Below are positions 35,538 to 43,715 of a stretch of 43,715 bases of DNA, in pieces. The notes below the pieces were generated by a model, which was given only the letters and a program-made list of their open reading frames with translations, did not search any database and had not been told where the DNA came from. The position numbers and the translations under genes were made by a program. How positions within the stretch are numbered: the stretch's first letter is position 1; each line of letters opens with the position of its first letter. Location: NCBI GenBank assembly GCA_003566635.1, contig PXCK01000109.1, positions 1 through 43,715 of the forward strand, written 5' to 3'. This DNA comes from Balneolia bacterium. GTDB lineage: Bacteria > Bacteroidota > Rhodothermia > Balneolales > Cyclonatronaceae.

Positions 35538-37769
35538 ATGGCAGAAAAACTAACATTAGAGAGAGAACTTGGGCTAACCTCCATCATTGCTATAAGTATG
35601 GGTGCCATGATTGGGAGTGGAATTTTTATCCTCCCCGGTATTGCAATGGCAGAAACCGGACCTTCTGTAATTTATGCCTTCATTATTGCAGGATTACTGG
35701 TATTCCCGGCTGCTATTAGCATAGCTGAACTTGGCACAGCAATGCCCGAAGCAGGTGGTGATTATATTTTTATCGAGAGAGGCCTTGGTTCAGCTGCGGG
35801 TACGATTGCAGGATTAGGCACCTGGCTTATGTTAATGTTTAAAGGCGCTTTAGCCCTGGTAGGCGGAATGTTCTACCTGGAAGCTTTATTTATTCTACCA
35901 AGTGTAGAATCTGTAGCAATTGTACTGGGTACCATTTTAATTCTTATAAATATTTTTGGGGTAAAGCAAACCGGTGGGTTACAGGTTGTAATGGTTATTG
36001 TAATGGTTATAATTTTATCATTATTTGTACTTGTTAGCCTATCTAAAGTAGAGTATCACAGATTTACCCCAATGTTTACCGGTGGGTTTGGTGGTGTAAT
36101 GACTGCCACACTAATGGTATTAATCTCGTATGGGGGAGTTACGAAAGTTGCAGCAGTTGCAGAAGAAATTCGAAACCCTGAAAGAAACCTCCCATTGGGG
36201 TTGATGCTCTCATTATTTGTTACTACGGGACTTTATGCGTTAATCGTTTTTGTATTGGTGGGGATTATTGATGGTCCGGAGTTAGCCGGCTCTAACATGC
36301 CAATGGTAGATGGAATAGAACCCTCATTTGGGATTTTAGGAGTTATATTTATAGTTGTAGCAGCTATGCTGGCTCTCGTCAGTACAGCTAATGCAGGAAT
36401 ATTAACAGCCTCTCGCTACCCGTTTGCATTAAGTCGCGACAAGTTAATTCCGGCCTTTTTTGCCAATATTAGTAAAAGATATAATACCCCGATAACAGCG
36501 ATATTGGTAACCGGTGTGGCCATGCTGTTGATCATCCTTATGCTACCTGTAGAGGAAATTGCCAAAACTGCCGGTTCATTCCAAATAGTAGTTTATATAC
36601 TCGTTAATGTTGCCTTAATAGCATTTAGGGTAAGAAAACCTAATTGGTACAAACCAAAATTTAAGTCTCCGGCATATCCTGTAATTCAAATTTTTGGCGT
36701 TTTATCAGGACTGGTATTACTTTCTCAAATGGATACACTACCACTTATTGGTGGTGTGGGGATTTTTGTTATCGGTACACTTTGGTACCTCTTTTATGGT
36801 CGTAAATATGTAGAACCGGAACGAACAAGTGTAATTAGTGAAGCTATTACAACGAGCATACAACAGCCCGAATCAGAAGATATGCCTTATCGTATTATTG
36901 TACCCATTGCAAATCCTGCCAGCCAACAAAGTATGTTAAGGATTGTTTCTTCAATTGCTTCAACCAGACCCAACGCTGAGGTAACCTGCGTAAATGTTAT
37001 TGAAGTACCTGATCAAACATCATTGGCGCAGGAACTAGAGTTTAACCAGGAAGCAGTAGTTCGTCAGGAAAACCTTTTTAACACGATTCGTGAAGTTTCA
37101 GAGAGTATCGACTTTAATTTAAAGACCAAGGCCGTGGTAGGTCGAAGTGTGAGTAATATAATCCTGAATTTAGCTGATACATTGCAGGCTGATGAAATTA
37201 TCCTTGGTTGGAAAGGAAGTAAAAAAGAAAAACATATACTTGGATCAAATATCGATCCGATTGTGTACAACGCATCATGTAAAGTATCATTGATAAAGGC
37301 ATCACACAACGAGATTGGAAATATAGTTGTATTCGTTGGTACAGGCCCCTACGCTATAACTGCTGTTCAAAGAGCAGCTGAGCTTTTAGATAATGAGAAG
37401 AATGCTTCACTTACCCTGGTAAATGTACAGCAGCGTAAATCTGAATTGAGTGAAAAGGAACAAAAGCGTAAAGGAAAGCAAATTATTCGCCAGGTTGTTG
37501 ACGATGCAATGATACCCAAAACAAGTTTTAATACCCGGGTTATTGTTGCCGACAATACTAAGAAAATGCTGATGAAAGTAGCCGAAGAGTACGATACCGT
37601 TCTAATTGGTTCTTCTCGTTCCTCATCGCTCGAAAGGGTTCTTTTTGGTACCATACCCGAAGATTTGGGTCGTAAATCTAAAGGCAATGTTATAATTGTT
37701 AGAGGACGGGGACAAAACTTTAGGACTGGGCTATACCTATTTAAACGAATTTTTAAATTGAACGAATGA
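35538..37769 (+). CDS. APC amino-acid permease fused to two universal-stress domains
   Basis: From the ATG at 35538 the protein has 743 residues. About 12 membrane helices form an APC-superfamily permease (ISMGAMIGSGIFILPG near the start, then VAEEIRNPERNLPLG, the usual mid-protein signature). Two tandem USP domains follow (about residues 455-600 and 605-735: YRIIVPIANPASQQS, IILGWKGSKKEKHILGSN, VLIGSSRSSSLERVLFGTIP). Such fusions are amino-acid transporters whose cytosolic USP domains probably bind ATP or AMP and regulate flux. Substrate is unknown. A frame from 35463 would add 25 atypical residues. Its stop overlaps the HD-hydrolase start by 4 bp (ATGA), so the genes are coupled. Confidence 0.88.
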   Translation: MAEKLTLERELGLTSIIAISMGAMIGSGIFILPGIAMAETGPSVIYAFIIAGLLVFPAAISIAELGTAMPEAGGDYIFIERGLGSAAGTIAGLGTWLMLMFKGALALVGGMFYLEALFILPSVESVAIVLGTILILINIFGVKQTGGLQVVMVIVMVIILSLFVLVSLSKVEYHRFTPMFTGGFGGVMTATLMVLISYGGVTKVAAVAEEIRNPERNLPLGLMLSLFVTTGLYALIVFVLVGIIDGPELAGSNMPMVDGIEPSFGILGVIFIVVAAMLALVSTANAGILTASRYPFALSRDKLIPAFFANISKRYNTPITAILVTGVAMLLIILMLPVEEIAKTAGSFQIVVYILVNVALIAFRVRKPNWYKPKFKSPAYPVIQIFGVLSGLVLLSQMDTLPLIGGVGIFVIGTLWYLFYGRKYVEPERTSVISEAITTSIQQPESEDMPYRIIVPIANPASQQSMLRIVSSIASTRPNAEVTCVNVIEVPDQTSLAQELEFNQEAVVRQENLFNTIREVSESIDFNLKTKAVVGRSVSNIILNLADTLQADEIILGWKGSKKEKHILGSNIDPIVYNASCKVSLIKASHNEIGNIVVFVGTGPYAITAVQRAAELLDNEKNASLTLVNVQQRKSELSEKEQKRKGKQIIRQVVDDAMIPKTSFNTRVIVADNTKKMLMKVAEEYDTVLIGSSRSSSLERVLFGTIPEDLGRKSKGNVIIVRGRGQNFRTGLYLFKRIFKLNE

Positions 37770-38308
37770 CACGAGAAGAAGCTAAAACACTTTTACATGA
37801 ATGGATTGAATCTGATGCCTTACGCCATCATTGCGAAATGGTAGCTACAGCCATTGAAGCCTATGCAAAACACTTAAACAAAAGTGAAGAAGAAACCCAA
37901 AAATGGTGGTTGGCAGGATTGTTACATGATTTAGACTGGGAAAAAGAACCGGATGCTCACCCAAATTATGCGCTTGAACATGTTTTCCCGAAAACAGATT
38001 TACCGGATGATGTAACGAATGCTATTCGTGCCCATGCTCCCGGCCGAACAGGTAAACATCCTGAAACAGAAATCGAACGATATCTTTTTGCTTGTGATGA
38101 AATTTCTGGTTTTATGCATGCTGTATCGCTTATGCGACCTGATGGCTTTAAAGGAATGAGCGCTAAATCAGTCAATAAAAAGCTTAAAGATAAACGATTT
38201 GCAGCTAATGTAAGCAGGGATGATATTCGCGAAGGAGCCGGTTTAATTCAAAAAGAGTTAAACGACCATATCACTTTTTTAGCCCGTGTTTTTGAAGAAC
38301 ACTATTAA
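37766..38308 (+). CDS. HD-domain phosphohydrolase
   Basis: A 180-residue HD-superfamily protein. The metal site is visible: H21/H22 near the start, H54-D55 in GLLHDLDW, a central RAHAPG and D in LFACDEISG. HDIG-type domains hydrolyse nucleotides or phosphomonoesters; the substrate is unknown. It overlaps the permease-USP gene by 4 bp, so a nucleotide-linked function alongside the ATP/AMP-binding USP domains is possible but inferred. Confidence 0.85.
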   Translation: MTREEAKTLLHEWIESDALRHHCEMVATAIEAYAKHLNKSEEETQKWWLAGLLHDLDWEKEPDAHPNYALEHVFPKTDLPDDVTNAIRAHAPGRTGKHPETEIERYLFACDEISGFMHAVSLMRPDGFKGMSAKSVNKKLKDKRFAANVSRDDIREGAGLIQKELNDHITFLARVFEEHY

Positions 38309-38335
38309 ATACTGATAGCTTAACGTTTATTTAAA

Positions 38336-38929
38336 GTGAAAAACAGACTCCTTTTTCTCTTTTCAATGATGGTTTTTTGGGGCTGTGCAACCCCGGACCA
38401 AAACCATTCAATTAGCACAACAGGCGCAGTTGTTTTTGACAGGTATATACCCGATTCGCACCTAACTACAACTTTTGTGAAAGGTGGGTCTGAACAACCG
38501 GATTTTGCACATCTTCGCTTAGAATTTATCAACCTTCCTGACAGTCTTGAAGGTGAATCGTTTACATTACTTGGAGGCGGTCTTAATCGAACAGGATTTC
38601 ATGGGATAAATGCAACAGCTTTTGAAGGCTTGGGATATCATTTTGCGGTTTTGCCCGGAGAGGAAAGTTCAAACCCGGTACGGGATGAAGCCTACAAACG
38701 GGATTTTGTTCGGATGGTTAATGACGGCACACTTAAGTTTGATGTGTTTTATCATCCTACCGACATAAACGAGTGGGGTGAACGCTATTTTCCCGGTACT
38801 GAGCTTGCGCTAACCATGATGATTACCGGAACAACCAATCGTGTACTCCATGCCCAAAATAATGAGTTTAACTGGGCAATAGCGGGCATCGGTACCGGAA
38901 ATTCCGGCATCATTTCAATAGATTTCTAA
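38336..38929 (+). CDS. Exported lipoprotein of unknown function
   Basis: A 197-residue protein starting at GTG 38336 with a lipoprotein signal (lipobox FWGC at about 14-17, followed by ATPDQNH). The body is beta-rich with no motif I recognise. It is 27 bp downstream of the HD gene and may be in the same transcript. No shorter start gives a better signal peptide. Confidence 0.6.
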   Translation: MKNRLLFLFSMMVFWGCATPDQNHSISTTGAVVFDRYIPDSHLTTTFVKGGSEQPDFAHLRLEFINLPDSLEGESFTLLGGGLNRTGFHGINATAFEGLGYHFAVLPGEESSNPVRDEAYKRDFVRMVNDGTLKFDVFYHPTDINEWGERYFPGTELALTMMITGTTNRVLHAQNNEFNWAIAGIGTGNSGIISIDF

Positions 38930-38950
38930 GCCACAGAAAATTAAACCGTT

Positions 38951-40201
38951 TTATTTGATTAGGGTCATTTTCCTGCTTTGAACAAATTCCCCGGCTTGGA
39001 TTCTATAAATGTACACTCCACTTGAAAGATTTCCGGCATCAAACATAGCCGAATGACGACCACTTGATTGAACTTCATCAACAACCACAGCTATACGTTG
39101 TCCCATAATGTTGTAAACCTCTAACCTGACTCTGGCTGACTCAGGCAAAGAATACTCTATTATTGTTGTAGGGTTGAACGGGTTTGGGTAGTTACCATGG
39201 AGTACAAAATCAGTTGGGAAATAATCATCTTCTGTTGAACTTGCACCCTGAGTAGTAAATGTCCACGTCCGGCTCCATGTTTGCCACTCACCTTCAACCG
39301 AACTTCGTACGCGCCAGTAGTAGGTTTCTCCCTCTTCAAGCTCGGTGGCTAAAACTACAGGGTCATTTTCGGAGTACACATTATTTTCTATCATTTCTTC
39401 GAAATCAAAATCGGTAGAAAGTTGGAATTGATAGCTTTCAGAATCTTCTATTTCCCTCCAGAAAAATTCGGGCGTAATGGAAATATCGTCGGCATGGTTG
39501 ATGGGATATTGAAGTATTACCCGGGTTCCCGGAACAAGGTTTTCCGCGATATTGATTAATAATTGGCGAACTTCCTCAGTCCAAATGTTTCTTCCATTAT
39601 AATGACCGCCCATATTCCAGTGGATAATATTCCCATTGCCATATTCTCCAAGAACCAATGCGTCATTACTTCTGGAGCCTTTAATCAGAGTTTGGGCATT
39701 TAATGTAAGGTTTTCATCCATATTTGTAACGCTGAACGACCAGTTTTCCGGCACGGTAAAGGTTTCGGGTAATCCTTCAGTAATCGGGTGGTGGGTGTGG
39801 ATAGTGTATTCCTCTTCACCCCTACTCCAAGACCCGCCATAGCTTACCGGAATAATACTGTTTAGGGTTTGATTTGTGGCACCCGACCATGAAATCCACT
39901 CTGTTGAAAGCATAGACCCACCGTTAAAAATAAAATTTCTGATATTATCCTGACCGACTTGAGGTACTGAGCCTGTCCAGCTTACACCATTCAGTAAAAT
40001 TACAAGGCTGTATTCAGATAAATCCTGATCGGTAAATTGTCTGAAGACTGGCCCTACTTCTACAAACATACCGGCATCGAAAAGTATGGTCGCAATACTG
40101 TCCTGCGTGCCATTATCATGTATGATATAAATTTCCTGCGCTTTAAGGGATGCTAACGGTATTGTTATTGCAAGAATAAGCAAAGAAACTATTGTTTTCA
40201 T
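38951..40201 (-). CDS. T9SS-exported protein with GATase-like, FN3-like and C-terminal sorting domains
   Basis: A 416-residue secreted protein: signal peptide (1-21), a class-I-glutaminase-like or ThuA-like domain (about 22-225; YIIHDNGTQDS, SLVILLNGVSWTG, HHPITEGLPETF, GNGNIIHWNMGGHY), a fibronectin-like beta domain (about 230-320; TYYWRVRSS), and a type A T9SS sorting domain in the last 80 residues (NYPNPFNPTTIIEYSLP, VYNIMGQRI, GVYIYRIQAGEFVQSRKMTLIK split across the tail). The sorting domain means export through the type IX system whose porD is nearby. No catalytic residues are clear. It converges on the lipoprotein at 38336. Confidence 0.85.
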   Translation of the reverse strand: MKTIVSLLILAITIPLASLKAQEIYIIHDNGTQDSIATILFDAGMFVEVGPVFRQFTDQDLSEYSLVILLNGVSWTGSVPQVGQDNIRNFIFNGGSMLSTEWISWSGATNQTLNSIIPVSYGGSWSRGEEEYTIHTHHPITEGLPETFTVPENWSFSVTNMDENLTLNAQTLIKGSRSNDALVLGEYGNGNIIHWNMGGHYNGRNIWTEEVRQLLINIAENLVPGTRVILQYPINHADDISITPEFFWREIEDSESYQFQLSTDFDFEEMIENNVYSENDPVVLATELEEGETYYWRVRSSVEGEWQTWSRTWTFTTQGASSTEDDYFPTDFVLHGNYPNPFNPTTIIEYSLPESARVRLEVYNIMGQRIAVVVDEVQSSGRHSAMFDAGNLSSGVYIYRIQAGEFVQSRKMTLIK

Positions 40202-40307
40202 ATCTATAACCCCACTTGTTTTGTTATGATGATGTATCTATTAATATACGATTCAAGCGGATTCGATTACTATCAAAAGACAAGAATATTTATTTGGCGG
40301 AAAAACA

Positions 40308-40358
40308 ACATTTTAAATGTAAAATATACTTGACATTTATATAAGCTTACTTTACTTT
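40308..40358 (+). promoter_or_regulatory. Candidate promoter and operator of the membrane protein/XRE pair
   Basis: TTGACA (40330-40335), a 17-nt spacer and TACTTT (40353-40358) resemble a sigma-70 promoter. ACATTTTAAATGT (40308-40320) is a near palindrome, and a third ACATTT half-site overlaps the -35 (40333-40338). The downstream Xre protein could bind these repeats for autoregulation. Confidence 0.45.
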
Positions 40359-40393
40359 ACCTAAAACCTTTTTCACTACCTAACTATATAATT

Positions 40394-40861
40394 ATGAAAA
40401 TTTATCTATTCCCGAATAAATATAAAATCTATGGTTGGATAATGTTTATACCATCTTTGATTCTTGTGATAACAATGTTTTTCGTGGATATTAACCCGAA
40501 TTTCCTTGACCTTAAAGTTTTTGCTTTGGCTTACAAACCAATCTTTGGACCGACAGAGTATTTCTCCTTTATAGAAAAGAATATTACCATTGATATTGTT
40601 CTTTTACTACTAATTGTTGGGGGGCTTTTAGTTTGTTTTTCTAAAGAAAAAATAGAAGATGAATATATTAGCTCACTACGCTTGGAATCCCTACTCCTGG
40701 CTGTTTATATTAATTATGCTGTATTAATTATATCTATAGTATTGATACATGAGATTTCTTTTCTTTATGTATTAGGTGCAAATATGGTTACAATTTTGAT
40801 AATCTTCATCATTCGGTTTGAATGGGTTAAGCAAAAAATACATCGGGCGGGAGCAGCATGA
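40394..40861 (+). CDS. Four-helix membrane protein of unknown function
   Basis: A 155-residue protein with four clear membrane segments (about 14-31, 67-83, 97-120 and 123-141) and short charged loops. I do not recognise a family. It overlaps the next gene by 4 bp (ATGA), the Xre regulator. Small membrane protein-Xre pairs exist in several phyla and may be stress or membrane-sensing modules. Confidence 0.65.
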   Translation: MKIYLFPNKYKIYGWIMFIPSLILVITMFFVDINPNFLDLKVFALAYKPIFGPTEYFSFIEKNITIDIVLLLLIVGGLLVCFSKEKIEDEYISSLRLESLLLAVYINYAVLIISIVLIHEISFLYVLGANMVTILIIFIIRFEWVKQKIHRAGAA

Positions 40862-41064
40862 AAAATACCCTAAAAGTTAAAAGAGCCATGCACGATTTAA
40901 CACAAGCAGATTTGGCCACTAAGATTGGAGTTAGTCGACAAACTATTCATGCTGTTGAATCCGGCAAGTATGTACCCTCTCTTAGTTTAGCTTTGAAAAT
41001 GGCAGCTATTTTTGATTGTAAGATTGAGAATATTTTTGAGTTAGAAGATGAGGATTGGGAGTAA
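40858..41064 (+). CDS. Small Xre-family transcriptional regulator
   Basis: A 68-residue helix-turn-helix protein, almost entirely one Xre domain: LTQADLATKIGVSRQTIHAVESGKYVPS is the helix-turn-helix with its conserved ESGKYxPS wing. Such single-domain regulators (YozG-like) often repress their own operon and the preceding membrane gene. The overlap with that gene and the ACATTT repeats upstream of the pair fit. It lacks any C-terminal sensor domain. Confidence 0.9.
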   Translation: MKNTLKVKRAMHDLTQADLATKIGVSRQTIHAVESGKYVPSLSLALKMAAIFDCKIENIFELEDEDWE

Positions 41065-41105
41065 GGGTGCAGGCAGAATAACATTTTAAGTGCCCGATTT
41101 TTTAG

Positions 41106-41552
41106 TTAAGGGTCATTGGTTAATTTTTCGAGTTTTGATTCATTATTGAATACCAATTCAAAAACAAACCGATGTTCTCCTTCAGCTGTAAATGGTTGGC
41201 TAATACCGCCAGCATTTCCGTAAGTGGCATCGATTAAATTTACAATGGATTGGTAACTAATGTTTGCAATATGTACTTCACACGGAATAGTTAGTTGAGT
41301 AACGAGCCTTACCCAATTACCGGAATCATGTAACCTCTCAAGATTACTATGTAATGTTTCTCCATAAATCAGAATTTTTTCAGAGGTAGGGTCTACTATT
41401 TGAGCTTTTATTGAACCCTGATCTGTAAGTAGCTGAGAATCATGCTCAATCGTAATGTTAACTTTATCGCCGGAGTTGAATATCCTGCATCCTGCAACCA
41501 ATAATAAAATGCTCACAAATGCGGCAACTAATAATATTGGCTTTTTTATCAT
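41106..41552 (-). CDS. Putative lipoprotein of unknown function
   Basis: From the ATG at 41552 the protein has 149 residues with a lipoprotein signal (lipobox VAGC). A longer frame from 41630 would add 26 cysteine-rich residues before the signal peptide and is not credible. The mature part looks beta-rich; no motif is recognised. It converges on the Xre gene and stands alone. Confidence 0.6.
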   Translation of the reverse strand: MIKKPILLVAAFVSILLLVAGCRIFNSGDKVNITIEHDSQLLTDQGSIKAQIVDPTSEKILIYGETLHSNLERLHDSGNWVRLVTQLTIPCEVHIANISYQSIVNLIDATYGNAGGISQPFTAEGEHRFVFELVFNNESKLEKLTNDP

Positions 41553-41650
41553 TTTTTTGAAAAAGTAAAGATTTTGGCAGTTTTGAATTCCACAGTTTAG
41601 TTCACAAATAAATTCTTCCAACAATGACAAGTTCTTAGATAAAAATGGAA

Positions 41651-41688
41651 GTTGCTAACAAAAAAATCTTGGAGAATATCCCGGTTAG
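41651..41688 (+). mobile_element. Relic right end of a MITE-like element
   Basis: TTGCTAACAAAAAAATCTTGG followed by AGAATATCCCGGTTAG mirrors the right end of copy 5 (TTGCTAACAAG, CTTGG, ATAATCCGGGTTAA) with several substitutions and gaps. No left end is visible upstream. Identity is modest, so the call is tentative. Confidence 0.55.
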
Positions 41689-41860
41689 GTCAGCAAGCTC
41701 ATTAGGTTAATAATTGGGGCTGAAGCTTACTAATTAATGAATCAAATAAAATTTATTCAAGTTAAGGCAATCCACTTTAAGTGAGACTTCGTATTGGTAA
41801 GTAACATATTAACGCAAACTATTAAGTTTGTAACATTAACCTAAAAAACGAAGTTGAACA

Positions 41861-42862
41861 ATGATCTATTCGAATCAATTAATAAAATATTCATTAATAC
41901 TTTTTGCAGTGATGTCAATGGGCATCTTTACAGCTTGTGATAGCTCAACAAGTGCAATGCAAGACCTTGATGAAAGAACAGTACAATACGCATTTAATGA
42001 AGGCCAGCTATTGGGAAGTGTTGATACCGCTTACCGCGGAGAGCATAATCGCGACCTTACTGCCAATGTTCTTATCGAAGAACTGGATAATGGCAATGCA
42101 TTAGTAACAGTTACGCTCATGAACACAATATCCGGTGTTACCTACCCTGTTCATGCGCATGATGCAGCAGACCCTGCTACAACGCCAAACGGAACACCGT
42201 ATGATGAATCGCCAAATCACAACATCTTTGCCGGTGGTATAGAAGGTAATGGTGGTACAGCTATGGCATCAAATGAAACATCCGTTCCATATCAAGAACT
42301 GATTAATACATACGAAGGATTTTTTGTGGTGCATGACCCAACACAGGATATTAGCACAACTGATCTGACGACTTACCTTGTTCTGGGTTTATTCGGACAA
42401 AGCCTGGAGGCAGGTGCTCCTGAACTACGTTCTGAAACCTTTATGTACGACTTTAACGAAGGGCAACTTCTGGACAATCCAGCTACTGCTTATGAAGGTC
42501 CACATGCGAGAAATCTAACTGCCTCTGTGTTAATTGAAGAACGATTTAATGGCCTTGCTACAATAACTGTTACTCTAAATAACACCGTTAATGGCGAATC
42601 TTACCCTGTACACTCTCATGATGCAGCAGACCCTTCTACTACGCCAAACGGTACTCCATACAACGAAACACCAAATCATGACTTTGCAGGTGTAGTTCAA
42701 GGCAATGGTGGATCTGCAACCTTTAGTACAGATACGATGGAACTTCGCTATTTACAGCTTCTGAATGAATACGAAGGCTTCTTTGTAGTACATGACCCAC
42801 TTCAGGCAATCAGTACTACCGACCTCACAACCTATCTTATTTTGGGTCTAACTGCCAGATAA
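41861..42862 (+). CDS. Internally duplicated lipoprotein with conserved His motifs
   Basis: A 333-residue lipoprotein (lipobox FTAC, lipidated C26) made of two tandem 138-residue domains, residues 43-180 and 196-333. Both share FNEGQLL, NxTAxVLIEE, YPVHxHDAADPxTTPNGTPY, ETPNH/ESPNH, EGFFVVHDP and STTDLTTYLxLGL. The repeated HxHD, PNH and VVHDP histidines suggest metal binding, reminiscent of Cu/Zn superoxide dismutase or CHRD-like folds, but the match is not close. The gene is monocistronic with a strong terminator. The two copies are similar enough to suggest a fairly recent duplication or ongoing homogenisation. Confidence 0.8.
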   Translation: MIYSNQLIKYSLILFAVMSMGIFTACDSSTSAMQDLDERTVQYAFNEGQLLGSVDTAYRGEHNRDLTANVLIEELDNGNALVTVTLMNTISGVTYPVHAHDAADPATTPNGTPYDESPNHNIFAGGIEGNGGTAMASNETSVPYQELINTYEGFFVVHDPTQDISTTDLTTYLVLGLFGQSLEAGAPELRSETFMYDFNEGQLLDNPATAYEGPHARNLTASVLIEERFNGLATITVTLNNTVNGESYPVHSHDAADPSTTPNGTPYNETPNHDFAGVVQGNGGSATFSTDTMELRYLQLLNEYEGFFVVHDPLQAISTTDLTTYLILGLTAR

Positions 42863-42891
42863 ACAACATAGATAGACTTTGAATCGTCAGA

Positions 42892-42922
42892 AAGGTCGAA
42901 AACTCAGTTTTCGGCCTTTTTT
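42892..42922 (+). terminator. Intrinsic terminator of the duplicated lipoprotein gene
   Basis: AAGGTCGAAAAC (42892-42903), loop TCA, GTTTTCGGCCTT (42907-42918) forms a 12-bp stem with one G-T, followed by TTTTTT. It lies 30 bp past the stop codon. Confidence 0.9.
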
Positions 42923-43399
42923 GATTACACAATACATACAATGGAGAATGCAAAAATGAGTAGCGTTTTTCAGGTGTCTAAACCGACTCAAGGCTTTGGA
43001 ATTAGAGGGTAAGGGTGCGTCGGTCGAAGTAGGTATTAAGTACGAAAGTTTACAGACTGGTGTTGGTGATGTCTGATCGGGACAATGAACGTGTCAACAA
43101 CTTAAACATCCACACCATATGAACGAGAATTTTTCAATGACCGCTTCACGAAGTTGGAGCCACACATAATCGGAGCTATCCGAAATTTAATGTTGCGTCT
43201 CTATATAACTTGTCCGCCAACCGGGGGGTGTTTGATGCGCTCACCCGAAGCGCCAGCCGGAAAATCAGAAGAACGTTCACGCGGAACTACTACTCAACAT
43301 CATGCATAAAGAAGCACTAAAACAACCACTAAAAAGTACTTGTAAAAAATTCGTGTTGCCTATTGACTTTGGAGGCCATATATATGTTATATGGCGTAC
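42923..43399. other. Gene-free region of different composition; possible gene relic
   Basis: This stretch looks richer in G and C than its surroundings. A plus-strand frame from about 43111 to 43309 (TSTPYEREFFNDRFTKLEP, then IRNLMLRLYITCPPTGG) has no start or domain I recognise and may be a decayed coding fragment or non-coding. GCCATAT (43375-43381) and ATATGGC (43389-43395) form an inverted repeat 5 bp past the final gene's stop. It may mark an insertion junction. Confidence 0.45.
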
Positions 43400-43715
43400 T
43401 TAATAAATTACATTCTCAAGTTCCTGTTTAAACTCATTTTCGTTTCCGTAATTATAAAATGGAACAGCAGTTATGAGATAAGTATCCGTATGAATTTCTA
43501 CTGTCTTTTTCTTTTCTCTGATTTCCTTCAAAAACTCTTCCTTCCACTTATCATGAGATAGCAGATGGGCACCTTTTGGTTCAATGAATACCTGGAATGT
43601 CAACTCATCACCATCTCTTTGTTTGCAAAACAGTAAAAAGTCTGGTTCAAAAGCTCGGCCCTGTTTGTCGTAGATTTTCAATTCCCGCTCATTACGAATC
43701 AGGTAGATATTCTCA
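43400..43715 (-). CDS. C-terminal fragment of type III restriction (Res)-like nuclease/helicase
   Basis: The frame is open to the window edge; the residues before KIYD read ENIYLIRNEREL with no stop, so the gene starts outside and at least 105 residues are seen. The segment ends a PD-(D/E)xK nuclease-like domain: FEPDFLLFC (Pro-Asp) followed by FIEPKGAHLL (Glu-x-Lys), as at the C-terminus of type III restriction endonuclease Res subunits and related DEAD-helicase/nuclease proteins. It would cut DNA in complex with a Mod methyltransferase. Mod should lie upstream, outside the window. The possible annotation start TTG at 43681 is an artefact of the edge. Confidence 0.75.
   Translation of the reverse strand, partial: ENIYLIRNERELKIYDKQGRAFEPDFLLFCKQRDGDELTFQVFIEPKGAHLLSHDKWKEEFLKEIREKKKTVEIHTDTYLITAVPFYNYGNENEFKQELENVIY

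Overview
The window looks like a chromosomal segment from the Balneolota/Rhodothermota branch of the Bacteroidota group, probably a Balneola- or Gracilimonas-like marine heterotroph. The evidence is indirect. Type IX secretion genes are present (a PorD/DUF4835 homologue, a PorV/PorQ-like barrel and a protein with a C-terminal T9SS sorting domain). There is a TonB receptor with a carboxypeptidase-regulatory-like N-terminus and a six-bladed propeller lipoprotein. Almost all starts lack a Shine-Dalgarno sequence, and the DNA is moderately AT-rich. No rRNA, tRNA or CRISPR array was found.

Layout. 1-1.0 kb is a gene-poor AT-rich stretch with an 85-bp direct repeat carrying a 12-bp hairpin. The copy next to dps probably terminates dps. 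1.5-2.4 kb is a nest of dispersed hairpin repeats. 2.4-8.6 kb (minus) is an apparent two-gene operon: an exported TPR-CHAT caspase-like protein followed 7 bp later by a soluble PAS/GAF hybrid histidine kinase. 8.7-12.7 kb holds a FecA-like TonB receptor divergent from a protoporphyrinogen-oxidase-type gene, sharing a palindrome. 12.7-20.1 kb (mostly minus) is housekeeping: metallophosphoesterase, metK, ruvB, a TPR anti-sigma-like protein with its ECF sigma factor, and mnmE. 20.3-24.3 kb (plus) is a transport unit: YfcC-family carrier, sodium:solute symporter and propeller lipoprotein.

24.3-25.9 kb (minus) is a RES-Xre toxin-antitoxin pair with a perfect 11-bp operator palindrome, downstream of a Nudix ADP-ribose-pyrophosphatase-like gene. 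26.3-30.8 kb carries DUF3047, CPBP protease, GNAT, PAQR/hemolysin III and PorD genes, interleaved with mobile repeats. 30.8-34.5 kb has the PorV-like barrel, a helix-hairpin-helix beta-barrel protein and a convergent SdiA-regulated-type lipoprotein. 35.5-38.9 kb has an APC permease fused to two USP domains, coupled to an HD hydrolase, then a lipoprotein. 39-42.9 kb has a T9SS cargo protein, a membrane protein/XRE regulator pair and two lipoproteins, one internally duplicated. 43.0-43.7 kb changes character and ends in the C-terminus of a type III restriction-like nuclease running off the edge, possibly the start of an accessory or defence region.

The most unusual feature is a family of about 235-bp elements with 18-bp terminal inverted repeats (TTAACCCGRATTATTCAC) and internal hairpins. 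There are five near-complete copies (15673, 25986, 27374, 28962, 34994) and two relics within 26 kb. They look like MITEs (non-autonomous transposons) of a family I cannot name. Their terminal TTAA, or a relic of it, supplies the stop codon of three neighbouring reading frames.
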